The notes: generated from the sequence alone by a model not told the origin. A stretch of 64,000 bases of DNA from Rikenella sp031549665 (GCA_031549665.1 JAVBPJ010000010.1:1-64000); one strand, 5' to 3'. Counted from the stretch's first letter, positions 1-8,872 are shown. Program-made: numbers and translations.

Positions 1-2
1 CA

Positions 3-30
3 ACCTGGCGGCCATTCCAGGTGGGTTTTT
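3..30 (+). terminator. Intrinsic terminator of a gene left of the window
   Basis: A stem of ACCTGG (3-8) and CCAGGT (17-22) is followed by GGG and five T. It reads as a rho-independent terminator on the plus strand, so it probably closes a plus-strand gene lying outside the window. The remaining bases up to the pgk stop show no gene. Confidence 0.5.
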
Positions 31-168
31 ATCTTCTTTGCCGTTCGCCGCGGTTTTGTACGGTTGCAAAATCCGGGGGGGGGTTTCCTTTCGCAACCCG
101 CCACGCTTGCATTTTGGACGGACGGCACGGAGCGCCCTGGAGGGCCCCCTGCCGCTTAAAAGGTGCGG

Positions 169-1425
169 TTAGGCGCGGATGGCTGCCACGCCGGGCAACT
201 CTTTCCCCTCCATGTATTCGAGCAGCGCGCCGCCGCCGGTGGATACGTAGCTTACGCGGTCGGCCATGCCGAACTTGTTGATGCAGGCCACCGAGTCGCC
301 GCCGCCGATCAGCGAGTAGGCTCCCTGGGCCGTTGCGGCCACGATGGCTTCGGCCACCGATTTCGAACCCTCGGCAAAGGTCTCCATTTCGAACACGCCT
401 ACGGGGCCGTTCCAAAGGATGGTTTTCGATTCGGCGATCACTTCGTGGAACTTGGCCATTGTTTTGGGACCGATGTCCATGCCTTCCCAGCCGTCGGGGA
501 TGTCGTTCGAGGGGCAGAATTGAACGTTGCAATCGTTGCGGAAGTCGTCGCCGCACTTGGCGTCGTCGGCCAGCACGATGTTTACGCCCAGTTGCTTGGC
601 TTTTTCAAGGATGTTGAGCGCGGTTTCGAACTGGTCTTTCTCGCAGATCGAGGTGCCGATCTTTCCGCCCAGCGCGGCCATGAAGGTGTAGGTCATGCCG
701 CCGCCCAGGATCAGGTTGTCCACTTTGCTGAGCAAGCTTTCGATGATGGTGATTTTGGTCGATACCTTCGACCCGCCGAGGATGGCGGTGAAGGGTTTCT
801 GGGGGGCTTGCATCACGCCGTCGATGGCTTTGAGCTCGCCCTCCATGATGTAGCCGAACATTTTGTCGGCGGGGAAGTAGGCGGCGATCAGGGCGGTCGA
901 GGCGTGGGCGCGGTGGGCCGTTCCGAAAGCGTCGTTGACGTAGCAGTCGGCGTAGCCGGCCAGTTTTTTGACGAACTCCTTCTGCGAGGCTTTCACTTCG
1001 GCCTTGGCCGCCGCTTTTTGCTGGTCGGTGGCGTCGTCGCCCAGGCGGGCTTTTCCTTCCTCTTCGGCATAGAAGCGCAGGTTTTCCAGCAGCAGCACGT
1101 TACCGGGTTTCAGCGCGGCCGATTTTTCAGCGGCCTGAGCGCCCATGCAGTCGTCGGCGAAGTCGATGGATTGTCCCAGCAGCTTTTCGATGGTGGGGAT
1201 GATGTGCCGCAACGAATACTTGTCGGTAGGCCCTTTCGGACGCCCCAGGTGCGACATCAGAATCACCGAACCGCCGCCGGCCAACACCTTTTTGAGGGTG
1301 GGGATGGCTGCCCGGATGCGGGTGTCGTCCGTTACGTTGAAATCGGCGTCGAGCGGTACGTTGAAATCCACGCGGATAATGGCGCGTTTGCCCGAAAAGT
1401 TGTAGGTGTCGATCGATTGTTGCAT
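169..1425 (-). CDS. pgk: Phosphoglycerate kinase
   Basis: Cytosolic glycolytic enzyme that interconverts 1,3-bisphosphoglycerate + ADP and 3-phosphoglycerate + ATP. The 418-residue length fits bacterial PGK. The N-terminus carries the substrate-binding segment RVDFNVPLD (19-27), followed by the SHLGRPKG motif near residues 58-65; the C-terminal nucleotide-binding half has ILWNGPVGVFE and the GGGDSVA loop. The start gives the normal PGK N-terminus, and a Bacteroidetes -7 box (1480-1487) lies 55 bp upstream. It appears to be a single-gene transcript, since murF downstream is separated by 180 bp. Identification is secure. Confidence 0.97.
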   Translation of the reverse strand: MQQSIDTYNFSGKRAIIRVDFNVPLDADFNVTDDTRIRAAIPTLKKVLAGGGSVILMSHLGRPKGPTDKYSLRHIIPTIEKLLGQSIDFADDCMGAQAAEKSAALKPGNVLLLENLRFYAEEEGKARLGDDATDQQKAAAKAEVKASQKEFVKKLAGYADCYVNDAFGTAHRAHASTALIAAYFPADKMFGYIMEGELKAIDGVMQAPQKPFTAILGGSKVSTKITIIESLLSKVDNLILGGGMTYTFMAALGGKIGTSICEKDQFETALNILEKAKQLGVNIVLADDAKCGDDFRNDCNVQFCPSNDIPDGWEGMDIGPKTMAKFHEVIAESKTILWNGPVGVFEMETFAEGSKSVAEAIVAATAQGAYSLIGGGDSVACINKFGMADRVSYVSTGGGALLEYMEGKELPGVAAIRA

Positions 1426-1479
1426 GGCGTTGCGTTGTTATGCGGTTGAGGTTGATTGAAAATGAGCGAGTCGGAGCTA

Positions 1480-1487
1480 CAAAGGTA
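1480..1487 (-). promoter_or_regulatory. -7 promoter box upstream of pgk
   Basis: TACCTTTG on the minus strand matches the Bacteroidetes primary-sigma -7 consensus TAnnTTTG. It would give a leader of roughly 45-50 nt before pgk. No clear TTTG -33 box is seen at the expected distance. Confidence 0.6.
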
Positions 1488-1607
1488 TGTTTTTTCGGCG
1501 TACGCAGGGGGTAAAATAATGTTGTATTTTCAACAACCGTTCTCTCCTGTGCCGCGCCGGCCGCTTTCTCCCTTGCTGTGGCGCGGAGGGGCTTTGCTGC
1601 GGGAGGG

Positions 1608-2951
1608 TTATAGCAGCGGGATCAACTGTTCGAGGGCCATCCCGCGTGACCCTTTCAACAGGATGTGGTAGCCGGAAAGAGGTTCCTGCCTCAGCCGATC
1701 CATCAGCGTGGGAAGTTCGGCGAAGGCGCGCCCCTGGCAGGGCGTTCCCTCGGCGGCCGCGGCGAATTCGGTTCCCGCCAGGTAGTAGCAGAGACCCGGT
1801 TGGCCGGCCAGACGCTCCACCAGGCGGCGGTGTTCGGCGGCGGAGTAGCTTCCCAGTTCGCGCATGTCGCCCAGAATAAGGGCCTTCGGGTGTGCCGGAA
1901 GGCTCAAAAAATGATCCAGCGAACAGGCCATGCTCGATGGGTTGGCGTTGTAGGCGTCGAGGTAGAGTGTGTTGCGCTCCGTTTGCACCACTTGCGAGCG
2001 GTTGTTGTCGGGCCGGTAGGCGGCGATTGCCTCGACGGCGGCGCGGGGGTCGATGCCGAAGTGCCGTCCGACGGCCAATGCCGCCAGCACGTTTTGCAGG
2101 TTGTGGTCGCCCGACAGGTGGGTCGGATGGTCGCGCCCTCCGCACCGCAGCACGAAGCATCCGGCCGGATCGTCGGGATCGGGCAGCGCCTCGATGGGGA
2201 AATCACCGCGCCGGTAGAGTTCGACTTGCAGTTTTGGATGGCGTGCGGCAAGCTGCGCCAGGGCTTCGATGTCGGCGTTGTAGAGGGCCGTTCCGCCGGT
2301 TTGCTCCAGGTAGTCGAACAGTTCGCCTTTGGCCCGGGCCACGCCCTCGGGGCCGCCGAAACCTTCGAGGTGGGCGCGGCCGATGTTGGTGATCAGGCCT
2401 GCGTCGGGCTGGGCGATGCGGCACAGGTCGGCGATCTCGCCCGCGTGGTTGGCTCCCATCTCCACCACTCCCAATTGGTCATGTGTCCCCATCGACAGCA
2501 GGGTGAGCGGCACGCCGATGTGGTTGTTGAGGTTGCCCTGCGTACAGGCCACCCGGTAGCGGGTGCGCAGCACGGCGGCGATCAGCTCTTTGGTGGTGGT
2601 TTTTCCGTTGCTTCCGGTGAGGGCCACAAGGGGGATTCCCAACCGGCGGCGATGGAACGTGGCAAGCTCCTGAAGGGTACTCAGAGGGTCGTCGACGGCT
2701 ATGAAGCCCTCCCTCCGGGGCAGGTCGGCGTCTGCGTTTACGACTGCCGCAACGGCCCCTTGGGCGAGGGCCTGGGCGGCAAACTGATTGCCGTCGAAAC
2801 GGTCGCCCCGCAGGGCTACGAACAGATCGCCCGGAGCAACCGCGCGGCTGTCGGTGGTTACCTTACCGCCCCCGCGTTGCCACAGGGCGTAGAGGTCGGC
2901 GGTCGATCGGGGTGCGCAGGCCGGGGTTTCGTGTTGTTTTGCCGGGGGCAT
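1608..2951 (-). CDS. murF: UDP-N-acetylmuramoyl-tripeptide--D-alanyl-D-alanine ligase
   Basis: Last cytoplasmic ligase of peptidoglycan precursor synthesis; adds D-Ala-D-Ala to UDP-MurNAc-tripeptide using ATP. 447 residues, normal for MurF. The N-terminal domain shows TDSRAVAPGDLFVAL, the central ATPase domain has the Mur ligase P-loop TGSNGKTTT (112-120), and further on are the conserved NNHIGVPLTLL and the DAYNANPSSM segment typical of MurF rather than MurC/D/E. It lies 7 bp downstream of the mannose-1-phosphate guanylyltransferase and is probably co-transcribed with it. Confidence 0.96.
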   Translation of the reverse strand: MPPAKQHETPACAPRSTADLYALWQRGGGKVTTDSRAVAPGDLFVALRGDRFDGNQFAAQALAQGAVAAVVNADADLPRREGFIAVDDPLSTLQELATFHRRRLGIPLVALTGSNGKTTTKELIAAVLRTRYRVACTQGNLNNHIGVPLTLLSMGTHDQLGVVEMGANHAGEIADLCRIAQPDAGLITNIGRAHLEGFGGPEGVARAKGELFDYLEQTGGTALYNADIEALAQLAARHPKLQVELYRRGDFPIEALPDPDDPAGCFVLRCGGRDHPTHLSGDHNLQNVLAALAVGRHFGIDPRAAVEAIAAYRPDNNRSQVVQTERNTLYLDAYNANPSSMACSLDHFLSLPAHPKALILGDMRELGSYSAAEHRRLVERLAGQPGLCYYLAGTEFAAAAEGTPCQGRAFAELPTLMDRLRQEPLSGYHILLKGSRGMALEQLIPLL

Positions 2952-2958
2952 GGGCGGG

Positions 2959-4059
2959 TTATACGTACTCTTCGCCGAAGCGGTATTTGACGTCTTCGAC
3001 GTAGTTGCGGATGCTTTGTTCGCTCGTTTTGCGGCAGATCAGCAGCACGTCGTCCTTTTCGATCACCAGGTAGTCGCTCAGTCCCTCCACCACGGCGATG
3101 CGCCCTTTGGGCAGGTTGATGACGGTTCCCGAGGTGTCGTACACCACGGCGTTGCCGTTGGCCACGGCGTTTTGGGCGGGGTCCTTTTCGGAGTGCTGGT
3201 AGAGCGATCCCCAGGTGCCGATGTCGCTCCAGCCGAAGTCGCCGCAGCGGACGTACACGTTGGTCGATTTTTCCATCACGCCGTAGTCGATCGAGATGTT
3301 TTCGCACTCGGGGTAGATTTCGTCGATAAAGGCCTGCTCCTTGGGCGTTCCGTAGAGTCCGGCGCCGGTTTGGAAGCGGGCGTTCACTTCGGGCAGGTGG
3401 CGTTCCAGCGCCGCCAGGATCGAGGGAAGCGACCAGATGAAGATGCCGGAGTTCCAGAAAAATTCGCCGCTGTCGACAAAGATGCGGGCCATCTCTTCGT
3501 TGGGTTTTTCGGTGAAGGTCTTCACCTTGTCGATGTTGGGAGTACCCGACGGGCATGCGGTTTCGATCTGGATGTAGCCGTAGCCGGTTTCGGGCCGCGA
3601 GGGGGTGATGCCGATGGTGAGCAGCGCGTCGCCTGCGGAGGCGAAGTCTAGTCCCTGCTGGACGATTTCCTGAAAAACGGCCTCGCCCGTGATCAGGTGG
3701 TCGGCGGGGGTAACGATCATCCGCGCCTGCGGGTTGCGGCTGCGGATCCGGTAGGCGGCATAGGCGATGCAGGGGGCGGTGTTGCGGCGCAGGGGTTCGA
3801 GCAGCACCTGGTCGGGACTCAGCTCGGGGAGTTGTTGCAACACCTGGTCGCGGTACTGGGCGCTGGTAACGACCAGAAAGTTTTCGGCCGGAACCAACGG
3901 AAGAAACCGTTCGAAGGTGCTTCGGATAAAGGTCTTTCCCGTACCCAGGATGTCGAGAAACTGTTTGGGCCTCCGGGCGGTACTCAGGGGCCAGAAACGG
4001 CTTCCGATTCCGCCGGCCATGATTACGCAGTAGTTGTCTGTATGGAGTTTGGTGCTCAT
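2959..4059 (-). CDS. manC: Mannose-1-phosphate guanylyltransferase (GDP-mannose pyrophosphorylase)
   Basis: Makes GDP-mannose from mannose-1-phosphate and GTP for surface glycans. The nucleotidyltransferase signature is the glycine-rich loop AGGIGSRFWPLS near the N-terminus, followed by the acidic TPADHLI and FTEKPN motifs. With the ATG at 4059 the protein is 366 residues; an in-frame ATG nine codons upstream (4086) is possible, but it lies almost on top of the -7 box at 4084-4091, so I prefer 4059. It lacks the C-terminal cupin isomerase domain of bifunctional ManC/AlgA enzymes. First gene of a two-gene unit with murF; symbol assigned by function. Confidence 0.9.
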   Translation of the reverse strand: MSTKLHTDNYCVIMAGGIGSRFWPLSTARRPKQFLDILGTGKTFIRSTFERFLPLVPAENFLVVTSAQYRDQVLQQLPELSPDQVLLEPLRRNTAPCIAYAAYRIRSRNPQARMIVTPADHLITGEAVFQEIVQQGLDFASAGDALLTIGITPSRPETGYGYIQIETACPSGTPNIDKVKTFTEKPNEEMARIFVDSGEFFWNSGIFIWSLPSILAALERHLPEVNARFQTGAGLYGTPKEQAFIDEIYPECENISIDYGVMEKSTNVYVRCGDFGWSDIGTWGSLYQHSEKDPAQNAVANGNAVVYDTSGTVINLPKGRIAVVEGLSDYLVIEKDDVLLICRKTSEQSIRNYVEDVKYRFGEEYV

Positions 4060-4083
4060 AAACGATGGGGTGTTCGTATGCTT

Positions 4084-4091
4084 CAAAGATA
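4084..4091 (-). promoter_or_regulatory. -7 promoter box upstream of manC/murF
   Basis: TATCTTTG on the minus strand matches TAnnTTTG and lies 24 bp before the preferred manC start. It diverges from the ychF promoter box at 4199-4206, so the 165 bp gap holds two back-to-back promoters. Confidence 0.6.
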
Positions 4092-4198
4092 CTCATTTTT
4101 TCGCAATTATTCGTCATGCGCCGCTGTGCAGGCGAGAGGTGGACACAGGGTTGTCGGGGCGTGTTCCGCTCCGGGCGGGGCATCTGGCGGAATTATCG

Positions 4199-4206
4199 TA
4201 CCTTTG
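4199..4206 (+). promoter_or_regulatory. -7 promoter box upstream of ychF
   Basis: TACCTTTG matches the Bacteroidetes -7 consensus and ends 18 bp before the ychF ATG. This supports the start at 4225 over any upstream in-frame ATG, and implies a very short leader. Confidence 0.65.
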
Positions 4207-4224
4207 CGGCCAAATTCAGGAATT

Positions 4225-5328
4225 ATGGCCCTTCAATGTGGAATCGTAGGGCTTCCCAACGTCGGGAAGTCGACCCTTTTCAACTGCCTGTCGAACGCGA
4301 AAGCGCAGGCGGCAAATTTCCCCTTTTGCACCATCGAACCCAACGTGGGCGTGATCACCGTGCCTGACGAACGGATGGTGAAACTGGCGGCGATCGACAA
4401 CCCCAAAAAGATCATCCCCACCACCATCGAGATCGTCGACATCGCCGGGCTGGTCAAGGGCGCGTCGAAGGGCGAAGGCCTCGGCAACAAATTCCTCGGA
4501 AACATCCGCGAGACCGACGCCATCATCCACGTGCTGCGCTGTTTCGAAAACGGCAACATCACCCACGTCGACGGTTCGGTCGATCCTGTGCGCGACAAGG
4601 AGATCATCGACACCGAACTGCAGATCAAAGACCTCGAAACGGTGGAAAGCCGCATTGTGAAGGTGCAAAAACAGGCCCAGTCGGGCGGCGACAAAAACGC
4701 CAAACGGCTCTACGACCTGCTGATCCAATACAAAGAGGCGCTGGTGCAGGGCAAGTCGGCGCGCACCGTTACCCTCGACAACCGCGAGGACGAAAAACTG
4801 GTGGCCGAGCTGTGCCTGTTGACCAACAAGCCGGTACTCTACGTCTGCAACGTGGACGAGGCGAGCGCCGTGGAGGGCAACGCGCACACCCGAGCCGTAG
4901 CCGAGGCGATCCGTCCCGAAGGCGCTCAAATGCTGATCGTCGCCGCCGCCACCGAAGCCGAAATTGCCGAACTGGACAGCTACGACGAACGGCAGCTCTT
5001 TTTGGCCGACCTGGGGTTGCAGGAGTCGGGCGTGTCGCGCCTGATCCGCAGCGCCTACGCCCTGCTCGAACTCGAAACCTACTTCACCACCGGCGTGCAG
5101 GAGACCCACGCCTGGACCTACCGCCGCGGCACCAAAGCCCCGCAGGCGGCAGGGATCATCCACACCGACTTCGAACGGGGATTCATCCGGGCCGAGGTGA
5201 TCAAGTACGACGACTACATCGCCCTGGGGTCGGAGGCCGCCTGCCGCGCCGCCGGAAAAATCGGCGTCGAAGGCAAGGAGTACGTCGTGCAGGACGGCGA
5301 CATCATGCACTTCCTGTTCAATGTGTAA
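4225..5328 (+). CDS. ychF: Redox-regulated ATPase YchF (Obg-like)
   Basis: Translation-associated P-loop NTPase of the OBG family that prefers ATP and binds ribosomes. P-loop GLPNVGKS (residues 9-16), switch/G3 motif DIAGLVKGAS and a C-terminal TGS-like region ending in VQDGDIMHFLFNV are all visible. 367 residues, as expected. The open frame extends upstream, but the family N-terminus begins exactly at this ATG and the promoter box is just before it. Divergent from manC and not obviously in an operon with mlaE, which has its own -7 box. Confidence 0.96.
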   Translation: MALQCGIVGLPNVGKSTLFNCLSNAKAQAANFPFCTIEPNVGVITVPDERMVKLAAIDNPKKIIPTTIEIVDIAGLVKGASKGEGLGNKFLGNIRETDAIIHVLRCFENGNITHVDGSVDPVRDKEIIDTELQIKDLETVESRIVKVQKQAQSGGDKNAKRLYDLLIQYKEALVQGKSARTVTLDNREDEKLVAELCLLTNKPVLYVCNVDEASAVEGNAHTRAVAEAIRPEGAQMLIVAAATEAEIAELDSYDERQLFLADLGLQESGVSRLIRSAYALLELETYFTTGVQETHAWTYRRGTKAPQAAGIIHTDFERGFIRAEVIKYDDYIALGSEAACRAAGKIGVEGKEYVVQDGDIMHFLFNV

Positions 5329-5373
5329 CGCACGGAATTAGAGAAAAACCGGGCCGTCCAACGCGGAATTTAC

Positions 5374-5381
5374 TACCTTTG
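5374..5381 (+). promoter_or_regulatory. -7 promoter box upstream of mlaE-mlaF
   Basis: TACCTTTG, matching TAnnTTTG, 33 bp before the mlaE ATG. No -33 box is recognisable. Confidence 0.55.
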
Positions 5382-5414
5382 TCCGAGGAACGGGGCCAAA
5401 CCCCCGTTGCAACC

Positions 5415-6155
5415 ATGAAGCTATTCAAAGAAGTCGGCGAGTACCTATTCCTGATGAAGCGGGTCTTCTCGAAACCCGAGAAGCTCTCGATTTATCGCCA
5501 GAAAATGTTCTTCGAGATGGAGGCCATCGGCCTGAACTCGATCGGCATCGTCGCCATCATCTCCATCTTCATGGGGGCGGTGGTGGTGATTCAGATGGCC
5601 AATAACCTCGAAAGCCCCTTCATTCCCAAAATGATGATCGGCTACGCCACGCGCGAATCCATCGTGCTGGAGTTCAGCTCCACCATCGTGGCCCTGATCC
5701 TTGCCGGCAAGGTGGGATCGAACATCGCCTCGGAGATCGGAACCATGCGCATTACCGAACAGATCGACGCACTGGAGATCATGGGGGTCAATTCGGCCAG
5801 CTACCTGATCCTGCCCAAGGTGGTGGCGTCGGCGTTCTTCTTCCCGCTGCTCACGATGATGAGCATGGTGATCGGCGTGATCGGCGGTTTCCTGGTGGTG
5901 GAGGTAACGAACCTCTTCCCCTCGTTCGAATACATAACCGGACTGCGCTATGCGTTCAATCCGTTCTACATTACCTATTCGATCATCAAGGCCTGTGTCT
6001 TCGGGATCATTATCTCGACCGTCTCGTCCTATTTCGGCTACTACGCCAAGGGAAATTCGCTCGAAGTGGGCCGGGCCAGCACCCGCGCCGTGGTCATGAG
6101 CAGCATCGTGATCCTGATCTTCAACCTGATTCTCACCCAATTGATGCTCACCTAA
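5415..6155 (+). CDS. mlaE: MlaE-family ABC transporter permease
   Basis: Inner-membrane permease of an MCE/Mla-type phospholipid transporter that maintains outer-membrane lipid asymmetry. The 246-residue protein has the family pattern: GLNSIGIVAIISIFMGAVVVIQ as an early membrane segment, the conserved SSTIVALILAGKVGSNIASEIGTMR core, and the EQIDALEIMGVNS motif, with about five membrane segments in all. The ATG at 5415 gives the standard N-terminus. mlaF starts 3 bp after the stop, so the two are translationally linked. No substrate-binding MCE-domain protein (MlaD) gene follows. Confidence 0.92.
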   Translation: MKLFKEVGEYLFLMKRVFSKPEKLSIYRQKMFFEMEAIGLNSIGIVAIISIFMGAVVVIQMANNLESPFIPKMMIGYATRESIVLEFSSTIVALILAGKVGSNIASEIGTMRITEQIDALEIMGVNSASYLILPKVVASAFFFPLLTMMSMVIGVIGGFLVVEVTNLFPSFEYITGLRYAFNPFYITYSIIKACVFGIIISTVSSYFGYYAKGNSLEVGRASTRAVVMSSIVILIFNLILTQLMLT

Positions 6156-6158
6156 GGC

Positions 6159-6911
6159 ATGATACAGGCGGTTGATCTTTGCAAAACATTCGAGGACGGG
6201 CATCAGGTGCTCCGGAACGTGAGCGCCACGTTCCAGCAGGGCAAGACCAACCTGATCATCGGCCAAAGCGGGTCGGGGAAAACCGTGCTGCTCAAGTCGC
6301 TGGTCGGACTGGTGCAGGTCGATTCGGGACAAATCCTTTACGACGACCTCTGTTTCAACACCGCCTCGCTCGAAACCAAACGGCACCTGCGCCAGCAGCT
6401 CGGCATGATCTTCCAGGGCGGCGCGCTGCTCGACTCTTCGACCGTCGAGGAGAACGTGCGCTTTCCGCTGGACCTGTTCACCTCGATGCCCCACGACGAG
6501 AAGATGGATCGGGTGAACTTTTGCCTGCAGCGGGTCAACCTGGCCAATGCGAACCACCTCTACCCCTCGGAACTGAGCGGCGGGATGATCAAGCGCGTGG
6601 CCATCGCCCGGGCCATTGTGATGAACCCCAACTACCTCTTCTGCGACGAACCCAACTCGGGCCTCGACCCCAAAACCTCGGTGGTGATCGACAACCTGAT
6701 CCAGGAGATCACCCAGGAATACAACATCACCACCATCATCAACACCCACGACATGAACTCGGTGATGGAGATCGGCGACACGATCATCTTCATTTACCAG
6801 GGCCAAAAGTGGTGGGAGGGGTCGAAAGAGAACATCCTCGACACCGACAACAAAGAGCTCGAAGAGTTCGTCTTCGCCTCGGCCATGGCCAAAAAGGTGC
6901 GCGGGCGGTAA
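6159..6911 (+). CDS. mlaF: MlaF-family ABC transporter ATP-binding protein
   Basis: Cytoplasmic ATPase partner of MlaE. Walker A GQSGSGKT (35-42), ABC signature LSGGMIKRVAIARA, Walker B FCDEPNSGLDP and switch-region NTHDMNSVMEIGD are complete, and the 250-residue length is typical. It is the second and last gene of the mlaEF unit; a strong terminator at 6970 follows. The expected third gene (mlaD) is not here, so the MCE protein must be elsewhere or lost. Confidence 0.93.
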   Translation: MIQAVDLCKTFEDGHQVLRNVSATFQQGKTNLIIGQSGSGKTVLLKSLVGLVQVDSGQILYDDLCFNTASLETKRHLRQQLGMIFQGGALLDSSTVEENVRFPLDLFTSMPHDEKMDRVNFCLQRVNLANANHLYPSELSGGMIKRVAIARAIVMNPNYLFCDEPNSGLDPKTSVVIDNLIQEITQEYNITTIINTHDMNSVMEIGDTIIFIYQGQKWWEGSKENILDTDNKELEEFVFASAMAKKVRGR

Positions 6912-6969
6912 ACGGCTGTGCCGGGCTGGATACGAGCATCGTATTTTCGGTGGAATAAAACGATTGCAT

Positions 6970-6996
6970 AAGAGGCTCTCAATGGGGGCCTCTTTT
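6970..6996 (+). terminator. Intrinsic terminator after mlaEF
   Basis: Stem AAGAGGC / GCCTCTT with an intervening loop, ending in TCTTTT, 58 bp past the mlaF stop. Confidence 0.75.
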
Positions 6997-7011
6997 GGTT
7001 TGGTCAGGGGA

Positions 7012-7031
7012 CGCCGCCCGGGCGGCGTTTT
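7012..7031. terminator. Second perfect GC hairpin with T-run
   Basis: The 16 bp perfect palindrome CGCCGCCCGGGCGGCG is followed by TTTT. It is either a back-up terminator for mlaEF or part of the dispersed repeat that continues to its right. The rest of the gap up to 7251 holds no gene. Confidence 0.45.
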
Positions 7032-7102
7032 CCCGGATCAGTCTTCATTTTGGACTGGTGGGAATTGCCTTATGGAGTTATTACATGATCTTCTTGGGCC
7101 TC

Positions 7103-7186
7103 AGCTCGCGGAAGAATGCTCGTAATGCAATGAAGAGCAGGCCTCCGCAGGGCGGAGCTGCGGCCTGCCGACTTTCTGCGAAAGTC
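7103..7186. repeat. REP-like palindromic repeat, copy 1
   Basis: This intergenic block shares AGCTCGCGG, GAATGCTC and the core CAGGCCTCCGCAGGGCGGAG with a second copy at 43611-43686. It folds into two hairpins: GCAGGCC/GGCCTGC (7137-7143 with 7162-7168), containing an inner CTCCGC/GCGGAG stem, then GACTTTC-TGC-GAAAGTC (7170-7186). In copy 2 the second hairpin has a different sequence but still pairs. No transposase is nearby. Confidence 0.6.
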
Positions 7187-7251
7187 AATGAACTATTTGT
7201 TAAAATCTTGCCAATCTTCGTTTTAGACTGAGCCGTTTTTCTGCGCCCGAT

Positions 7252-8811
7252 CTATACCGGGAACCGGTAGGTGGTTCCGTTCACCTGGATCGAGAAGTTG
7301 CCGCTGCTGGGCCAAAGCGGAGGAACCACCTGTTGCTCCCACTGTTCGATCAGGCGCCGCATGCGGTCGACCCGTTCGGGGTGCCGGTCGGCCAGGTTGA
7401 AGTTTTCCGAAGGGTCTTGTTGCAGGTCGAAGAGCATCACCCGCCGGTCTTTGTCGTCCAGGTAGAGTTTCCACCCCTCGGCGATGCAGGCCTTCAGGTA
7501 GCCGTTGCGCCAGAACAGTTCGCTGTGTGGCCCTTCGGAATGGGTTCCGTTGAGGTAGGGAAGCAGGTTTTGGCTGTCGTACTCGCGGTCGGCAGGCGGG
7601 GCGACTTTGGCGGCCGCCAGCAGGGTGCTGAAGATGTCCAGCGACGAAACGGGCTGGTCGTAGACCACCCCTTGCAACTTTTCGCGGGCCGGGAATTTCA
7701 CGTAGAACGGCACCCGAAGCCCCCCGTCGAACAGGGTGCATTTGCCGCCCGAAAAGGGGAGGTTGTCGGTGGCCCGGGTGTACGAGGCGCCGCCGTTGTC
7801 GCTGGTAAACACAATCAGCGTGTTGTCGAACAGGCCGTTCTGCCGGAGGGTTTCCACCACGCGGCCCACGGCGTCGTCCAGCGCCTCGATCATGGCGTAG
7901 TAGACACGCTTGACGGGATCGGCCTCGTCGATGCGGTCGTAGTACGTGCGGGGCGCCTGGAACGGATCGTGCGGAGCGTTGAAGGTAAGGGTCAGGAAGA
8001 AGGGCCGGTCGCTGTTGCGCTCGATGAACCGGACGGCCTTGTCGGCGAACGAAAAGGTGAGGTACCCGGTGTCGGCCACCACGCGGTTCCCCTCGCGGAT
8101 GGCGGTCGGACCCGACCGCCGCTGCCAGGCGGGAATGTCGGAAAAGGCCCAGGGACAATGGGCTTCGACGTATTGCGTCGTATCCACGGGGTCGTCGACG
8201 TAGCGGGTCAGCGCGCCCGAAAAGTAATAACTGTAACCATATCCGTATTCGTCGGGGGTGCTTGCGGCCGACGATCCCACGTTCCATTTGCCCACCAGTC
8301 CGGTGGCGTAGCCGGCGGGCCGGAGCAGTTGGGCGAGGGTGATCTCGTCGGACGGGAGGTCGGTCTGGTGCTTCCCCCGGCGGACGAACAGGTTGGGGCT
8401 GAAATCCTTGAGTCCCTCCGGTTTCTTTTTCAGGTAGTAGGGAATGAAGTACTTCTTGTACTCCTTCATAAAGGTGTCGTCGAAACGGTCGTAGGGCATA
8501 AATTCGTAGCCGAAACGGTTTTGGCAACGGCCCGTGAAAATGCCTGCCCGCGAAGGACCCGAAATGGGCGACGAGCAGTAGGCGTGGGTGAAGCGGACTC
8601 CGTGTTGTCCCAGTCCGTCGATGTGGGGCGTGCGGATGCGGGTGTTTCCGTAGGCTTGCAGGTCGCTGTACCCCAGGTCGTCGACCACAATCAGCAGGAT
8701 GTTGGGCCGCTCCGCATCCGTCCGGCGCGGCTCGGCGGGGGGGGAGGGCTGGGCCGCCGCGTTCAGGGTGGCCGGGGCGAGTAACAGGGGGAGGATCGAA
8801 CGGGGTTTCAT
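7252..8811 (-). CDS. Secreted Ser-type sulfatase (family S1)
   Basis: Exported arylsulfatase-family enzyme that would remove sulfate esters from host or dietary glycans. The ATG at 8811 gives a 519-residue protein with a signal peptide (1-21); an ATG 12 codons upstream would spoil it. Metal ligands DD are at 44-45, and the active-site motif SGPSRAGIFTGR has Ser84 where formylglycine is formed, i.e. the serine type that needs a radical-SAM maturase (anSME). Asp/His ligands in FTSDNGG and the C-terminal subdomain are present. Last gene of the long minus-strand series, 61 bp after the SDR gene. Substrate cannot be read from sequence. Confidence 0.92.
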   Translation of the reverse strand: MKPRSILPLLLAPATLNAAAQPSPPAEPRRTDAERPNILLIVVDDLGYSDLQAYGNTRIRTPHIDGLGQHGVRFTHAYCSSPISGPSRAGIFTGRCQNRFGYEFMPYDRFDDTFMKEYKKYFIPYYLKKKPEGLKDFSPNLFVRRGKHQTDLPSDEITLAQLLRPAGYATGLVGKWNVGSSAASTPDEYGYGYSYYFSGALTRYVDDPVDTTQYVEAHCPWAFSDIPAWQRRSGPTAIREGNRVVADTGYLTFSFADKAVRFIERNSDRPFFLTLTFNAPHDPFQAPRTYYDRIDEADPVKRVYYAMIEALDDAVGRVVETLRQNGLFDNTLIVFTSDNGGASYTRATDNLPFSGGKCTLFDGGLRVPFYVKFPAREKLQGVVYDQPVSSLDIFSTLLAAAKVAPPADREYDSQNLLPYLNGTHSEGPHSELFWRNGYLKACIAEGWKLYLDDKDRRVMLFDLQQDPSENFNLADRHPERVDRMRRLIEQWEQQVVPPLWPSSGNFSIQVNGTTYRFPV

Positions 8812-8872
8812 CGGATTTGCAAAAGGAGGTACGGGGAGCAAATGCACGGTGGGTAAAGGAGTGGCAAGGGGG

